A stretch of 7,772 nt of DNA from Peptococcaceae bacterium UBA3933 (GTDB lineage Bacteria; Bacillota; Peptococcia; Peptococcales; BICA1-8), in NCBI GenBank assembly GCA_002385805.1, contig DGEF01000029.1, forward strand, positions 33,128 to 40,899, in the 5' to 3' direction. Made by a program: the position numbers and the translations under genes. Positions 1 through 5,541 of the stretch are shown piece by piece. Under the pieces are notes generated by a model, which was not told where the DNA came from, did not search any database, and saw only the letters and a list, made by a program, of their open reading frames with translations. The stretch's first letter is position 1. Each line of letters starts with the position of its first letter.

Positions 1-165
1 CTGCAAATCAGTTTTAACAGACTGTAATTCGGTTTTAACTTCCAGTAGGTCAGTTTCTAACTTGTCAGTTTTAGCTGCCAGGTTGTCAATTTTAATTTCC
101 TGGTTATTAAATTTCTGATTGAGATTTTGCAGTTCACCAAGGATTTGCTTTAGAGTATTTTCCAT
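1..165 (-). CDS. Coiled-coil protein, N-terminal 55 residues (partial)
   Basis: This is the 5' end of a leftward gene that runs off the window, open for 55 codons from an ATG at 165. A strong Shine-Dalgarno AAAGGGGG (complement of 173-180) lies 7 bases upstream. The translation begins MENTLKQILGELQNLNQKFN and then continues as a charged, heptad-like series (IDNLAAKTDKLETDLLEVK) with hydrophobic residues every three to four positions, as in an extended coiled coil. No signal peptide or membrane segment is seen. Short clostridial coiled-coil proteins with such K/D/L repeats are common and mostly uncharacterised. No function can be assigned, because the repeat alone does not identify a family and the C-terminus is missing. 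The reading frame and start are well supported; the product identity is not. Confidence 0.8.
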   Translation of the reverse strand, partial: MENTLKQILGELQNLNQKFNNQEIKIDNLAAKTDKLETDLLEVKTELQSVKTDLQ

Positions 166-239
166 TAGCAATCCCCCTTTTATTTAAAGTGAACATGATG
201 ACTTTCTGAAAAAAGCTGTGGACAAGTTTACTTAATGTT

Positions 240-268
240 ATTATAAAATAATCATCAGTTTTAGTAAA
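240..268 (-). promoter_or_regulatory. SigA-type promoter for the leftward coiled-coil gene
   Basis: Read on the minus strand, a perfect TATAAT -10 box (245-240) lies 17 bases downstream of TTTACT (268-263, 4 of 6 matches to TTGACA). The expected start point near 233 gives a 5' leader of about 68 bases before the ATG at 165. The exact -10 and ideal spacing make this one of the best promoter candidates in the window. Confidence 0.65.
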
Positions 269-280
269 TTGATTTTAAAA

Positions 281-312
281 ACCCAGGTAAACTAACAACC
301 TGGGTATTTTTT
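281..312. terminator. Stand-alone intrinsic terminator, possibly bidirectional
   Basis: A 7-bp perfect stem, ACCCAGG (281-287) with CCTGGGT (299-305), and an 11-base loop are followed on the plus strand by A and six T (306-312). On the minus strand the stem is followed by TTTT and AAAATC, so it could also stop leftward transcription. It lies between two divergent genes, where no upstream gene on either strand obviously needs a terminator. It may insulate the leftward promoter at 240-268, or be the end of a small transcript or a lost gene. Confidence 0.6.
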
Positions 313-529
313 ATTTGTGTAGTAAATTTATCTTATTTAATTTATTTGTTTCAAAGTTATTATTAAGATATTTTGTCTACTAATTTCGGAAAATTAAAAT
401 TCTTATTTGCCCTAATCTAAGTAATTTGCTAACATTTCCCTTAAACATAATTATTGCTCATTATCTAGGGTCCCCTTTGTCTTATCAGTTTGTAGAGGAA
501 AATACTTATGCTTGAAAGAGGTGATAATA

Positions 530-1060
530 ATGAAATATTCCAAAATAACCATCTTTTTGGGTGTTTATCTTTTAGGCTGGGGATTATTGATTAGTATCTA
601 TCTTGGTGCCATATTTCCTTTCTTGACCACAATATTGTTGGTGTTAGTTTTTGACCAGCTGGTTGAAAAATTTTCCCAATGGAAACTGGAGAAGATTAGA
701 AATAAGCACTGTTTATCGGAAATTCTTTTGGCGGATTTTAATACAACTCTAGAGAATTTCCAGGGAGAATTAGTATTACTGAAAAATAAATTAATATTTT
801 TTTGCAACCAACATCCTCAAATTATAATTCCCTTCGAAAGAGTGAGGCATATTGAGTTTTGCAAACCTGTTATTGATGATAACGTAAAAATTTGCAAGGA
901 GAAAGATTATTTTGTAAAAATGATTACAGATACATTAATGGAAGAGGTTGCTTGTTTAAAAATATTTACTGAGCATAACTGTCACTCCTTTATTGTCTCC
1001 TCGCAGTATATTTGGTATAAAAAGTTGTCATCATTTTTTAAATGTAAAATAGCCCATTAG
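530..1060 (+). CDS. Unrecognised membrane-anchored protein, 176 residues
   Basis: The ATG at 530 is chosen because AAAGAGGTG (515-523) sits 6 bases upstream; an in-frame TTG at 512 would put that site inside the gene and has no good site of its own. Residues about 6-42 are strongly hydrophobic (FLGVYLLGWGLLISIYLGA, then a P-F pair and TTILLVLVF). They look like two closely spaced membrane spans or one long hairpin. The remaining 130 residues are predicted soluble, rich in Lys, Glu and Phe, and contain seven cysteines (about 61, 92, 111, 122, 142, 151, 172) not arranged as paired CxxC motifs. I do not recognise a family. A terminator follows 13 bases after the stop, so it is probably a single-gene unit. 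The AT-rich codon use agrees with the flanking DNA. Coding status is likely; function is unknown. Confidence 0.75.
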   Translation: MKYSKITIFLGVYLLGWGLLISIYLGAIFPFLTTILLVLVFDQLVEKFSQWKLEKIRNKHCLSEILLADFNTTLENFQGELVLLKNKLIFFCNQHPQIIIPFERVRHIEFCKPVIDDNVKICKEKDYFVKMITDTLMEEVACLKIFTEHNCHSFIVSSQYIWYKKLSSFFKCKIAH

Positions 1061-1073
1061 TGAAAATATTTGG

Positions 1074-1099
1074 ATTCCACCAAAGGTGGAATTTTTTTT
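1074..1099 (+). terminator. Intrinsic terminator after the membrane-protein gene
   Basis: An 8-bp perfect stem, ATTCCACC (1074-1081) with GGTGGAAT (1085-1092), has a 3-base AAA loop and runs into eight T (1092-1099). It lies 13 bases past the stop at 1060. Confidence 0.85.
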
Positions 1100-1154
1100 A
1101 TGTTTCATTATGTTATACTATGTTGTTAGAAAAGAGTTATTTATTTTAAGTATT

Positions 1155-1183
1155 TTTTTATTTATGGTTGAAATAGGTATAAA
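1155..1183 (+). promoter_or_regulatory. Weak promoter candidate for the pyridoxal kinase gene
   Basis: TATAAA (1178-1183) lies 17 bases after TTTTTA (1155-1160). The -10 is good but the -35 is poor and the region is very AT-rich, so a chance match is quite possible. Some promoter is needed between the terminator at 1099 and the gene at 1236, and this is the best one I found. Confidence 0.3.
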
Positions 1184-1220
1184 ATTATGAGAAATTTGTT
1201 TTGATAGACATTTTTTGATT

Positions 1221-1232
1221 AAGGATGTGATC
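1221..1232 (+). promoter_or_regulatory. Ribosome binding site fixing a GTG start
   Basis: AAGGATGTGATC matches the extended anti-Shine-Dalgarno complement AAGGAGGTGATC at 11 of 12 bases. It places initiation at the GTG at 1236, not at the in-frame TTG at 1215, which lies upstream of this site and lacks one of its own. Confidence 0.7.
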
Positions 1233-1235
1233 GTC

Positions 1236-2108
1236 GTGCAAAGAACGGTTAATCGGGTAGCGGCTATTCATGATCTTTCCGGCTTTGGCCGTTCCTCATT
1301 ATCAGTGGTTATACCGATACTTTCTACAATGGGAGTAGAGGTTTGTGCCGTGCCAACTGCGGTATTGTCATCACATACGGATATAGAGGGGTATGCCTTT
1401 CTTGATTTAACTGATTATTTAGAAGAACATATTAATCATTGGCGAAAGCTGGGTATTGAGTTTGACTGTATTTACAGTGGCTTTTTAGGCTCTCCCCGGC
1501 AAATCAAGATAGTATCTAAATTTATTGATGATTTTTCTAGTAATAATCCTTTGGTGGTTATTGACCCGGTGATGGCTGATAACGGCATGTTGTACAGCAC
1601 CATGACCATGGAAATGGTCACTCAAATGCGGGAGCTAATTAAAAAGGCAGATATTATCACCCCTAATTTTACGGAGGCTGCTTTTCTTTTAGATGAGGAA
1701 TATAACTTAGACATTACCGAAAAAGAAGTTAAAAATTGGCTGGTTAGACTTTCAGAAATGGGTCCTAAGATTGTAATAATAACGAGTGTTCCGGAACCTG
1801 ATTTATCAAAAAACACCAGTGTGATTGCTTATAATCGTGAGGATGGTCATTTTTGGAAAGTTAGGTGTGTTTATATTCCTGCTCACTACCCCGGCACCGG
1901 CGATATATTTGCCAGCGTAATAGTGGGTAGCATTTTACAAAAAGACAGTTTACCTATTGCTTTAGATAGAGGTGTTCAATTTATTACTGCCGCCATCAGA
2001 GCTACTTATGGTACTGAGTATCCTGTAAAAGAAGGAGTATTACTGGAAAGGGTTCTGGGTAATCTCAAGTTACCAATTTTAGTCAGCAGTTATGAGGTCT
2101 TGGATTAG
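1236..2108 (+). CDS. pdxK: Pyridoxal/pyridoxamine kinase (PfkB/ribokinase superfamily)
   Basis: This kinase phosphorylates pyridoxal, pyridoxine or pyridoxamine with ATP in the cytoplasm, feeding the PLP salvage pathway. From the GTG start the protein is 290 residues, normal for the family. Visible landmarks in order are AIHDLSGFGRSSLS (about 10-23, N-terminal strand and vitamer-binding loop), VIDPVMADNG (108-117), ITPNFTEA (141-148) and the ATP/anion-hole motif PGTGDIF (219-225), whose Asp is the family's catalytic base. It fits the PdxK/PdxY-like group; the related HMP-phosphate kinase ThiD is less likely because of the SGFGRSSLS and SGFLGS (about 81-86) motifs. The symbol is a family-level choice (pdxK versus pdxY). 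The acyltransferase gene follows after 22 bases, so co-transcription is likely, but no functional link is evident. Substrate preference cannot be read from the sequence. Confidence 0.88.
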   Translation: MQRTVNRVAAIHDLSGFGRSSLSVVIPILSTMGVEVCAVPTAVLSSHTDIEGYAFLDLTDYLEEHINHWRKLGIEFDCIYSGFLGSPRQIKIVSKFIDDFSSNNPLVVIDPVMADNGMLYSTMTMEMVTQMRELIKKADIITPNFTEAAFLLDEEYNLDITEKEVKNWLVRLSEMGPKIVIITSVPEPDLSKNTSVIAYNREDGHFWKVRCVYIPAHYPGTGDIFASVIVGSILQKDSLPIALDRGVQFITAAIRATYGTEYPVKEGVLLERVLGNLKLPILVSSYEVLD

Positions 2109-2130
2109 AAAATAAAGAATGGTGGTTTAA

Positions 2131-3174
2131 ATGGAAAAAGAAAGATTAACGGAAGTAAATTATTTAAGGGCTATTGCTTGTTTGGCAGTTATTTTCGTGC
2201 ACATTACCGCGGACCTTATTTTTTTGGAAACCGCTGGTCCTTTAACTAAATTAGGCTTATCCTTTTTGAATAGGTCCTTAAAATTTACTACTCCCACCTT
2301 TATTTTTATTAGCGGGCTTATCCTTTATTACAACTATCATGACCGCCGTATTGATTATCGGCGTTACTGGAAGAGAAGATTTAAGGTTATTATCATACCT
2401 TATATCTTATGGACCTGTGTCTACTACCTTTATTTTATAAACAGGGGTTATTATTCTTTTTCCTGGAGTTTTTTCCTAGAAAAATTATTACTGGCTGATA
2501 TGGTTTATCATTTATACTTTATCTTAACTATTTTGCAGTTTTACCTGCTTTTCGGAGTTTTTCGCTATCTTTTTAATAAATATAATGCCAATGTTTTATT
2601 AGTAATGTTTTTAACCGTTAATTTGCTGTTTATTAGGTATGGTTATTTTAAATATTCAGATCGGTTTTTTATGCAGTATTTATTTGCCTTTGCTCTAGGC
2701 TGCTATTTTGGTAAGTATTACCGGGATATCAAAGAAAAAATAAATAATTATAAACTTCCAATCATCCTTGGTTATTTGGGGTTATGTTTGCTTTATACTT
2801 ATGAATTTTATAATCTGCATATTTTACAAAATTACATTATCGATGGTTTCTTTGTAAACTTAACCTGGGTAACTTTTTCTATGATGGCGATAGTTTTTTA
2901 TTATTATGTAGTGGTTAATCTTAAGGGAAGCAATTTAAACTTTATAAAAATAATCTTACAAAAGATAAGTGACAGCTCGTATTATATCTATTTAGGTCAC
3001 CCTCTGATGTTATTTATTACGCGAGAAATATTAAATAGATTTTATCTTCCTTCCACAACCTTAAATTTCGTTCTTACGGCAATTTTAGTCTTGGGAACAA
3101 TTTTACCTTTCTCCATTATATATAAGGCAAAGAAAGATTATATATTTGGTTACTTAAAAACATTAGTAAGTTGA
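2131..3174 (+). CDS. Acyltransferase 3 family integral membrane protein
   Basis: The 347-residue product matches the acyltransferase-3 family, whose members move acetyl or other acyl groups onto cell-surface glycans, peptidoglycan or lipids. The N-terminal signature EVNYLRAIACLAVIFVHIT (8-26) contains the conserved family His (H24) and Arg (R13). It is followed by about ten hydrophobic segments and the typical late motif SSYYIYLGHPLMLF. No SGNH hydrolase domain is attached, unlike OatA-type peptidoglycan O-acetyltransferases, so this is the membrane domain alone. The length is typical for that form. The start is the ATG at 2131; the site upstream (GGTGG, 2121-2125) is weak. It probably shares a transcript with the kinase gene 22 bases upstream. 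The acceptor cannot be deduced: no glycan-synthesis gene adjoins it, and WecH- or exopolysaccharide-modifying roles are equally possible. Confidence 0.9.
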   Translation: MEKERLTEVNYLRAIACLAVIFVHITADLIFLETAGPLTKLGLSFLNRSLKFTTPTFIFISGLILYYNYHDRRIDYRRYWKRRFKVIIIPYILWTCVYYLYFINRGYYSFSWSFFLEKLLLADMVYHLYFILTILQFYLLFGVFRYLFNKYNANVLLVMFLTVNLLFIRYGYFKYSDRFFMQYLFAFALGCYFGKYYRDIKEKINNYKLPIILGYLGLCLLYTYEFYNLHILQNYIIDGFFVNLTWVTFSMMAIVFYYYVVVNLKGSNLNFIKIILQKISDSSYYIYLGHPLMLFITREILNRFYLPSTTLNFVLTAILVLGTILPFSIIYKAKKDYIFGYLKTLVS

Positions 3175-3195
3175 TTCTTTCGGGAACTTTGCTCA

Positions 3196-3224
3196 TTGAC
3201 TTATAGTTTCGGACATGTTAAAAT
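3196..3224 (+). promoter_or_regulatory. Strong SigA-type promoter (P1) upstream of the stable-RNA cluster
   Basis: TTGACT (3196-3201, 5 of 6) and TAAAAT (3219-3224, 5 of 6) are separated by exactly 17 bases. It starts 21 bases after the acyltransferase stop. The expected start near 3231 lies just before the hairpin at 3234-3273. It may drive the tRNA by readthrough or make a short transcript. Confidence 0.65.
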
Positions 3225-3233
3225 AGGTGTTGC

Positions 3234-3287
3234 GCCAGCCTCAGATAATCGGTTGGAAAAATTTTTGGCTGGCTAAACTTTTTGTTT
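3234..3287 (+). terminator. Terminator-like hairpin between P1 and the tRNA
   Basis: GCCAGCC (3234-3240) pairs perfectly with GGCTGGC (3267-3273) around a 26-base loop that contains the self-complementary AAAAATTTTT. Four-T and five-T stretches follow, interrupted by TAAAC and a G. The large loop and delayed T-run make it weaker than the other terminators here. It may end the kinase-acyltransferase transcript, attenuate P1, or both. Confidence 0.45.
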
Positions 3288-3298
3288 TATGTTAAAAT
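3270..3298 (+). promoter_or_regulatory. Probable promoter (P2) for tRNA-Ser
   Basis: TAAAAT (3293-3298, 5 of 6) lies 17 bases after TGGCTA (3270-3275), a poor -35. Its core, ATGTTAAAATA, repeats that of P1. It would start about 50 bases before the tRNA. The -35 overlaps the 3' arm of the preceding hairpin. Confidence 0.4.
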
Positions 3299-3355
3299 AA
3301 TAGATGTGTTAATTCCTCAAAATAAAATAAGTTAAATTTTATTGAGAGGCTTCGC

Positions 3356-3448
3356 GGAGAGATGACCGAGTGGCTGAAGGTGCACGCCTGGAAAGCGTGT
3401 GTACGGGTAAGACCTGTACCGAGGGTTCAAATCCCTCTCTCTCCGCCA
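3356..3448 (+). tRNA. tRNA-Ser (anticodon GGA)
   Basis: The full cloverleaf can be drawn. The acceptor GGAGAGA (3356-3362) pairs with TCTCTCC (3438-3444). The anticodon stem is CACGC/GCGTG (3383-3387 and 3395-3399) with loop CTGGAAA, giving anticodon GGA at 3390-3392, which reads UCC and UCU. A long class II variable arm (about 3400-3420) is typical of serine tRNAs. The T arm is GAGGG-TTCAAAT-CCCTC (3421-3437), with a G discriminator at 3445 and an encoded CCA at 3446-3448. A serine tRNA directly upstream of the SRP RNA and dnaX is the arrangement known from Bacillus. The gene is intact, with no sign of integration at its 3' end. Confidence 0.97.
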
Positions 3449-3471
3449 TTTACTAAGTAGGAGACGGGGGC

Positions 3472-3511
3472 AGGATACAGGGGGTTAACCTGGATTGGTA
3501 CTGTCCTTTTT
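3472..3511 (+). terminator. Possible terminator between tRNA-Ser and SRP RNA
   Basis: AGGA-TA-CAG (3472-3480) can pair with CTGTCCT (3501-3507), leaving TA bulged. The loop can be tightened internally by GGTTAACC. Five T (3507-3511) follow. The bulge and mixed loop make this only a moderate candidate. Read-through into the SRP RNA and later processing is the alternative. Confidence 0.4.
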
Positions 3512-3524
3512 ATTGTCTTAAAAT
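3495..3524 (+). promoter_or_regulatory. Probable SRP RNA promoter
   Basis: TTGGTA (3495-3500, 4 of 6) and TAAAAT (3519-3524, 5 of 6) are 18 bases apart. Transcription should begin near 3531, just before the predicted RNA 5' end at about 3540. The -35 and spacer overlap the hairpin at 3472-3511. Confidence 0.5.
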
Positions 3525-3539
3525 AAGAAATCCAATTTT

Positions 3540-3808
3540 GGTCGTGCTAGATGGGGAGGTAGCGGTGCCTTGTAACCCGCAATCCGCTATAGCGGGATCG
3601 AAGCCCAACTAAGGGCTATCCTTGTGAGGTCTGACTTAAGCAAGTGGCGAGGAAGGCTGGGTCCTACGCAACATAAACTTATGAACCCCGTCAGGTCCGG
3701 GAGGAAGCAGCGGTAAGTAAGCCCTTATGTGTGCCGTGGGAGTGCCTGGTCTGAGTTAACTGCTTGAGTAACGCTTGGAAGGTTTAGTTCGAGGTTGGGT
3801 GCACGACC
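3540..3808 (+). ncRNA. ffs: Signal recognition particle RNA, large Bacillus type (scRNA)
   Basis: This is the RNA core of the signal recognition particle, which with Ffh brings nascent membrane and secreted proteins to FtsY at the membrane. The ends are set by a closing helix, GGTCGTGC (3540-3547) with GCACGACC (3801-3808), giving about 269 nt, the usual size of the large Firmicute form. The 5' part holds the Alu-domain segment (about 3548-3600, including GGTAGCGGTGCC and the conserved TGTAAC). The S-domain apical hairpin, the Ffh-binding helix 8, is at 3690-3711 (GTCAGGTCC ... GGAAGCAGC). Its tetraloop reads GGGA (3699-3702), where Bacillus and E. coli have GGAA. The exact mature ends are inferred, since precursor processing is usual. 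Position between tRNA-Ser and dnaX is the conserved one. Confidence 0.95.
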
Positions 3809-3826
3809 TTAAATTTAGATAAAAAC

Positions 3827-3860
3827 AGAAAGTCTTTTTGGGGACTTTCTATTTTTTTTT
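3827..3860 (+). terminator. Strong intrinsic terminator after SRP RNA
   Basis: AGAAAGTC (3827-3834) pairs perfectly with GACTTTCT (3843-3850) over an 8-base loop. It is followed by A and nine T (3852-3860). It separates the stable RNA unit from dnaX. Confidence 0.88.
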
Positions 3861-3862
3861 AT

Positions 3863-3891
3863 TTATGTTATGTTTTATTGTGGATTATAAA
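3863..3891 (+). promoter_or_regulatory. Tentative promoter for dnaX-ebfC-recR
   Basis: TATAAA (3886-3891) is a good -10, but the best-spaced -35 (TTATGT, 3863-3868) is poor. A start near 3897 would leave a very short leader before the Shine-Dalgarno at 3901. The strong terminator at 3827-3860 implies that a promoter should exist in this gap. Confidence 0.3.
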
Positions 3892-3900
3892 ATATTTAGT

Positions 3901-3905
3901 AAGGA
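3901..3905 (+). promoter_or_regulatory. Ribosome binding site deciding the dnaX start
   Basis: AAGGA (3901-3905) directly abuts an ATG at 3906, which is too close for initiation, but is 9 bases from the in-frame ATG at 3915. The second ATG is therefore preferred. Confidence 0.7.
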
Positions 3906-3914
3906 ATGGTAAAG

Positions 3915-5525
3915 ATGTCCTATATTGCTTTATATCGTGCCTTTCGACCTCAGACTTTTTCAGAAATTGTAGGACAGGACCATGTAAGTAAAACTTTGAA
4001 AAACGCCCTTAAGAGTAACCGGGTAGCTCATGCTTATTTGTTTTGCGGACCGCGAGGCACGGGAAAGACCAGTTCAGCAAAAATTCTGGCCAAAGCCGTT
4101 AATTGTTTAGAACCTGTAGACGGTGAACCTTGTAATATGTGCCCTAATTGTCAAGCCGTTAACGAGGGCAATTTTTTAGATGTATTAGAAATTGATGCTG
4201 CTTCTAACCGTGGGATAGATGAAATACGGGATATCAGAGACAAAGTAAAATTTGCACCGTCACAGGGTAAATTCAAAGTTTATATAATTGATGAAGTTCA
4301 TATGTTGACAGCGGAGGCATTTAACGCCCTGCTAAAAACCTTAGAAGAGCCACCTGCTCACGTTATTTTTATTTTAGCCACCACAGAACCTCAGAAAATA
4401 CCTTTAACCGTTCTTTCTAGGTGTCAACGGTTTGATTTTCGAAAAATAAGCACAAAGGAAATCAGGGAGCATTTAGAGGAAATAACCAATAAAGAAAAAA
4501 TTACTATTTCCCCCAGTGCTTTAAATATAATTACCCGTAAAGCTAACGGCGGAATGCGGGATGCTATTAGTATCCTTGACCAATGTATTGCTTTTTCCGG
4601 AAATAATATAGAAAATGAAGATGTGGAAAAGGTTTTAGGTACTTTAGGAGAAGAACAAATACTGGAAATATCTACGGCCATTTTAGAAGGAGATTTAAAT
4701 AGGACCTTAACACTGGTCAATCACTACCTGCAATCAGGAAAGGATATTAAAGAGATAGTGCAGGATTTAATAGAACATTTTCGGGAACTATTGTTAATTA
4801 AAATATCCCCGGCCAGTGAATTAATTTCTTTAAGCCCTGAAATTCTTGAAAAGAAAAAACTTCAGGCAGAGAAATTAAGTGTAGCCCAGTTAGGGCAGTT
4901 TGTACTAAAATTGACCGAGATAGAAAAAGAGCTGCGGTGGAGCAGTCAGCCTCAAATCCTGGTTGAAGCAGGGCTGGTGGAGCTAATCCTGGCCAAACAT
5001 TCGGTTACTAAACCTGCCGGGGCAGGTGTTAGTGAAGAACCAAGGGAAACCAAAAGAAATCTAACCCAAAGTGTCCATAAAGCTCCTCTAAAGAAATCAT
5101 CTGGGCCGACAGGGGAGACGACAGGGGAGAAGAAAACTAGCTCACCACCTGAAAAAACAAAGCTTACGGCTAATATTTCCGAAATAAAAAAGGTGTGGCC
5201 TAATATTTTAGAAAAAGTAAAACAGAAAAGGATAACCACTTACGCCTTTTTAGTAGAGGCCCAACCCGTTAGTTTATTAGACGGTGAGCTGGTATTATCC
5301 TTTCCACAGAGCCATAAATTTCACCGGGACAAAGTTCAACAATTAGAAAACAAAGAGTTATTACAAGCAATAATCAAGGAAATTGCCGGTTTAGAAGTAC
5401 AGATAAAGTGCATATTAGAAGGTGAAGAAAGAAAGGAAAACAATACCCCAAAGGATACAGGAAATTCCATAATTGAACAGGCTTTAGAACTGTTCGGAGG
5501 GGATATTGTGGAAATAAAAGATTAA
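3915..5525 (+). CDS. dnaX: DNA polymerase III subunit gamma/tau
   Basis: This is the ATPase of the clamp loader, which opens the beta clamp onto primed DNA and, as tau, couples polymerase to the DnaB-type helicase. From the ATG at 3915 the product is 536 residues and begins MSYIALYRAFRPQTF, the normal family N-terminus. The AAA+ region shows Walker A GPRGTGKT (45-52), four zinc-binding cysteines (64, 73, 76, 79), Walker B IIDEVH (124-129), sensor 1/arginine-finger motif SRC (168-170) and sensor 2 GGMRDA (212-217). Domain III follows to about residue 360. Next comes a low-complexity Pro/Lys/Thr linker (about 370-420) with a TGET-TGEK repeat, then the tau C-terminal domain. An A-AAA-AAG heptamer at codons 424-426 could produce a shorter gamma-like form. 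ebfC follows after 16 bases and recR after that, an operon conserved in many bacteria. Confidence 0.98.
   Translation: MSYIALYRAFRPQTFSEIVGQDHVSKTLKNALKSNRVAHAYLFCGPRGTGKTSSAKILAKAVNCLEPVDGEPCNMCPNCQAVNEGNFLDVLEIDAASNRGIDEIRDIRDKVKFAPSQGKFKVYIIDEVHMLTAEAFNALLKTLEEPPAHVIFILATTEPQKIPLTVLSRCQRFDFRKISTKEIREHLEEITNKEKITISPSALNIITRKANGGMRDAISILDQCIAFSGNNIENEDVEKVLGTLGEEQILEISTAILEGDLNRTLTLVNHYLQSGKDIKEIVQDLIEHFRELLLIKISPASELISLSPEILEKKKLQAEKLSVAQLGQFVLKLTEIEKELRWSSQPQILVEAGLVELILAKHSVTKPAGAGVSEEPRETKRNLTQSVHKAPLKKSSGPTGETTGEKKTSSPPEKTKLTANISEIKKVWPNILEKVKQKRITTYAFLVEAQPVSLLDGELVLSFPQSHKFHRDKVQQLENKELLQAIIKEIAGLEVQIKCILEGEERKENNTPKDTGNSIIEQALELFGGDIVEIKD
5186..5203 (+). other. Predicted -1 ribosomal frameshift site in dnaX
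   Basis: The heptamer A-AAA-AAG (5186-5192) is in the correct phase: zero-frame codons are ATA AAA AAG. Slipping back one base gives GGT GTG GCC and then TAA (5201-5203), for a product of about 429 residues. The same heptamer makes E. coli gamma, which is 431 residues and ends one codon past the slip. The site lies just after the linker and before the tau C-terminal domain, the expected place. No close upstream Shine-Dalgarno-like stimulator and no convincing downstream hairpin are seen, so efficiency could be low. Confidence 0.5.
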
Positions 5526-5527
5526 TT

Positions 5528-5535
5528 GAGGAGGA
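5528..5535 (+). promoter_or_regulatory. Ribosome binding site deciding the ebfC start
   Basis: GAGGAGGA runs straight into an ATG at 5536, too close to be used, and is 6 bases from the in-frame ATG at 5542. The second ATG gives the more plausible start MAFGGGNMNK. Confidence 0.7.
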
Positions 5536-5541
5536 ATGGCA

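Larger units (their letters stand above)
166..529. other. Divergent intergenic region (364 bases)
   Basis: This AT-rich stretch separates the leftward coiled-coil gene from the rightward membrane-protein gene. It holds the leftward promoter at 240-268 and a stand-alone hairpin terminator at 281-312. For the rightward gene no promoter stands out. The best weak candidates are TTGCCC-17-TAACAT (407-435) and TTGTTT-17-TATTTT (346-374). A short overlapping reading frame with its own Shine-Dalgarno begins at 508. I see no RNA gene, repeat array or long open frame here. Confidence 0.6.

Noticed and set aside
598..807. Leftward open frame of 69 codons inside the membrane-protein gene
   Set aside because: It lies wholly antisense to a better-supported gene with a good start and terminator, and has no recognisable protein features.
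3356..3448. tRNA-Ser as an integration site for a mobile element
   Set aside because: No second copy of the tRNA 3' end, no integrase gene and no break in synteny are seen downstream; the SRP RNA and dnaX follow as usual.
3906..3914. ATG at 3906 as the dnaX start
   Set aside because: The Shine-Dalgarno AAGGA touches this ATG with no spacer. The ATG at 3915 has ideal spacing and gives the usual family N-terminus.
4424..4720. Leftward open frame of 98 codons inside dnaX
   Set aside because: It is antisense to conserved dnaX coding sequence, and its translation shows only the low-complexity look of a shadow frame.
5151..5160. A-run GAAAAAAC in the dnaX linker as a frameshift site
   Set aside because: The codons are GAA AAA ACA, so the A-AAA-AAC heptamer is out of phase and tandem -1 re-pairing would mismatch.
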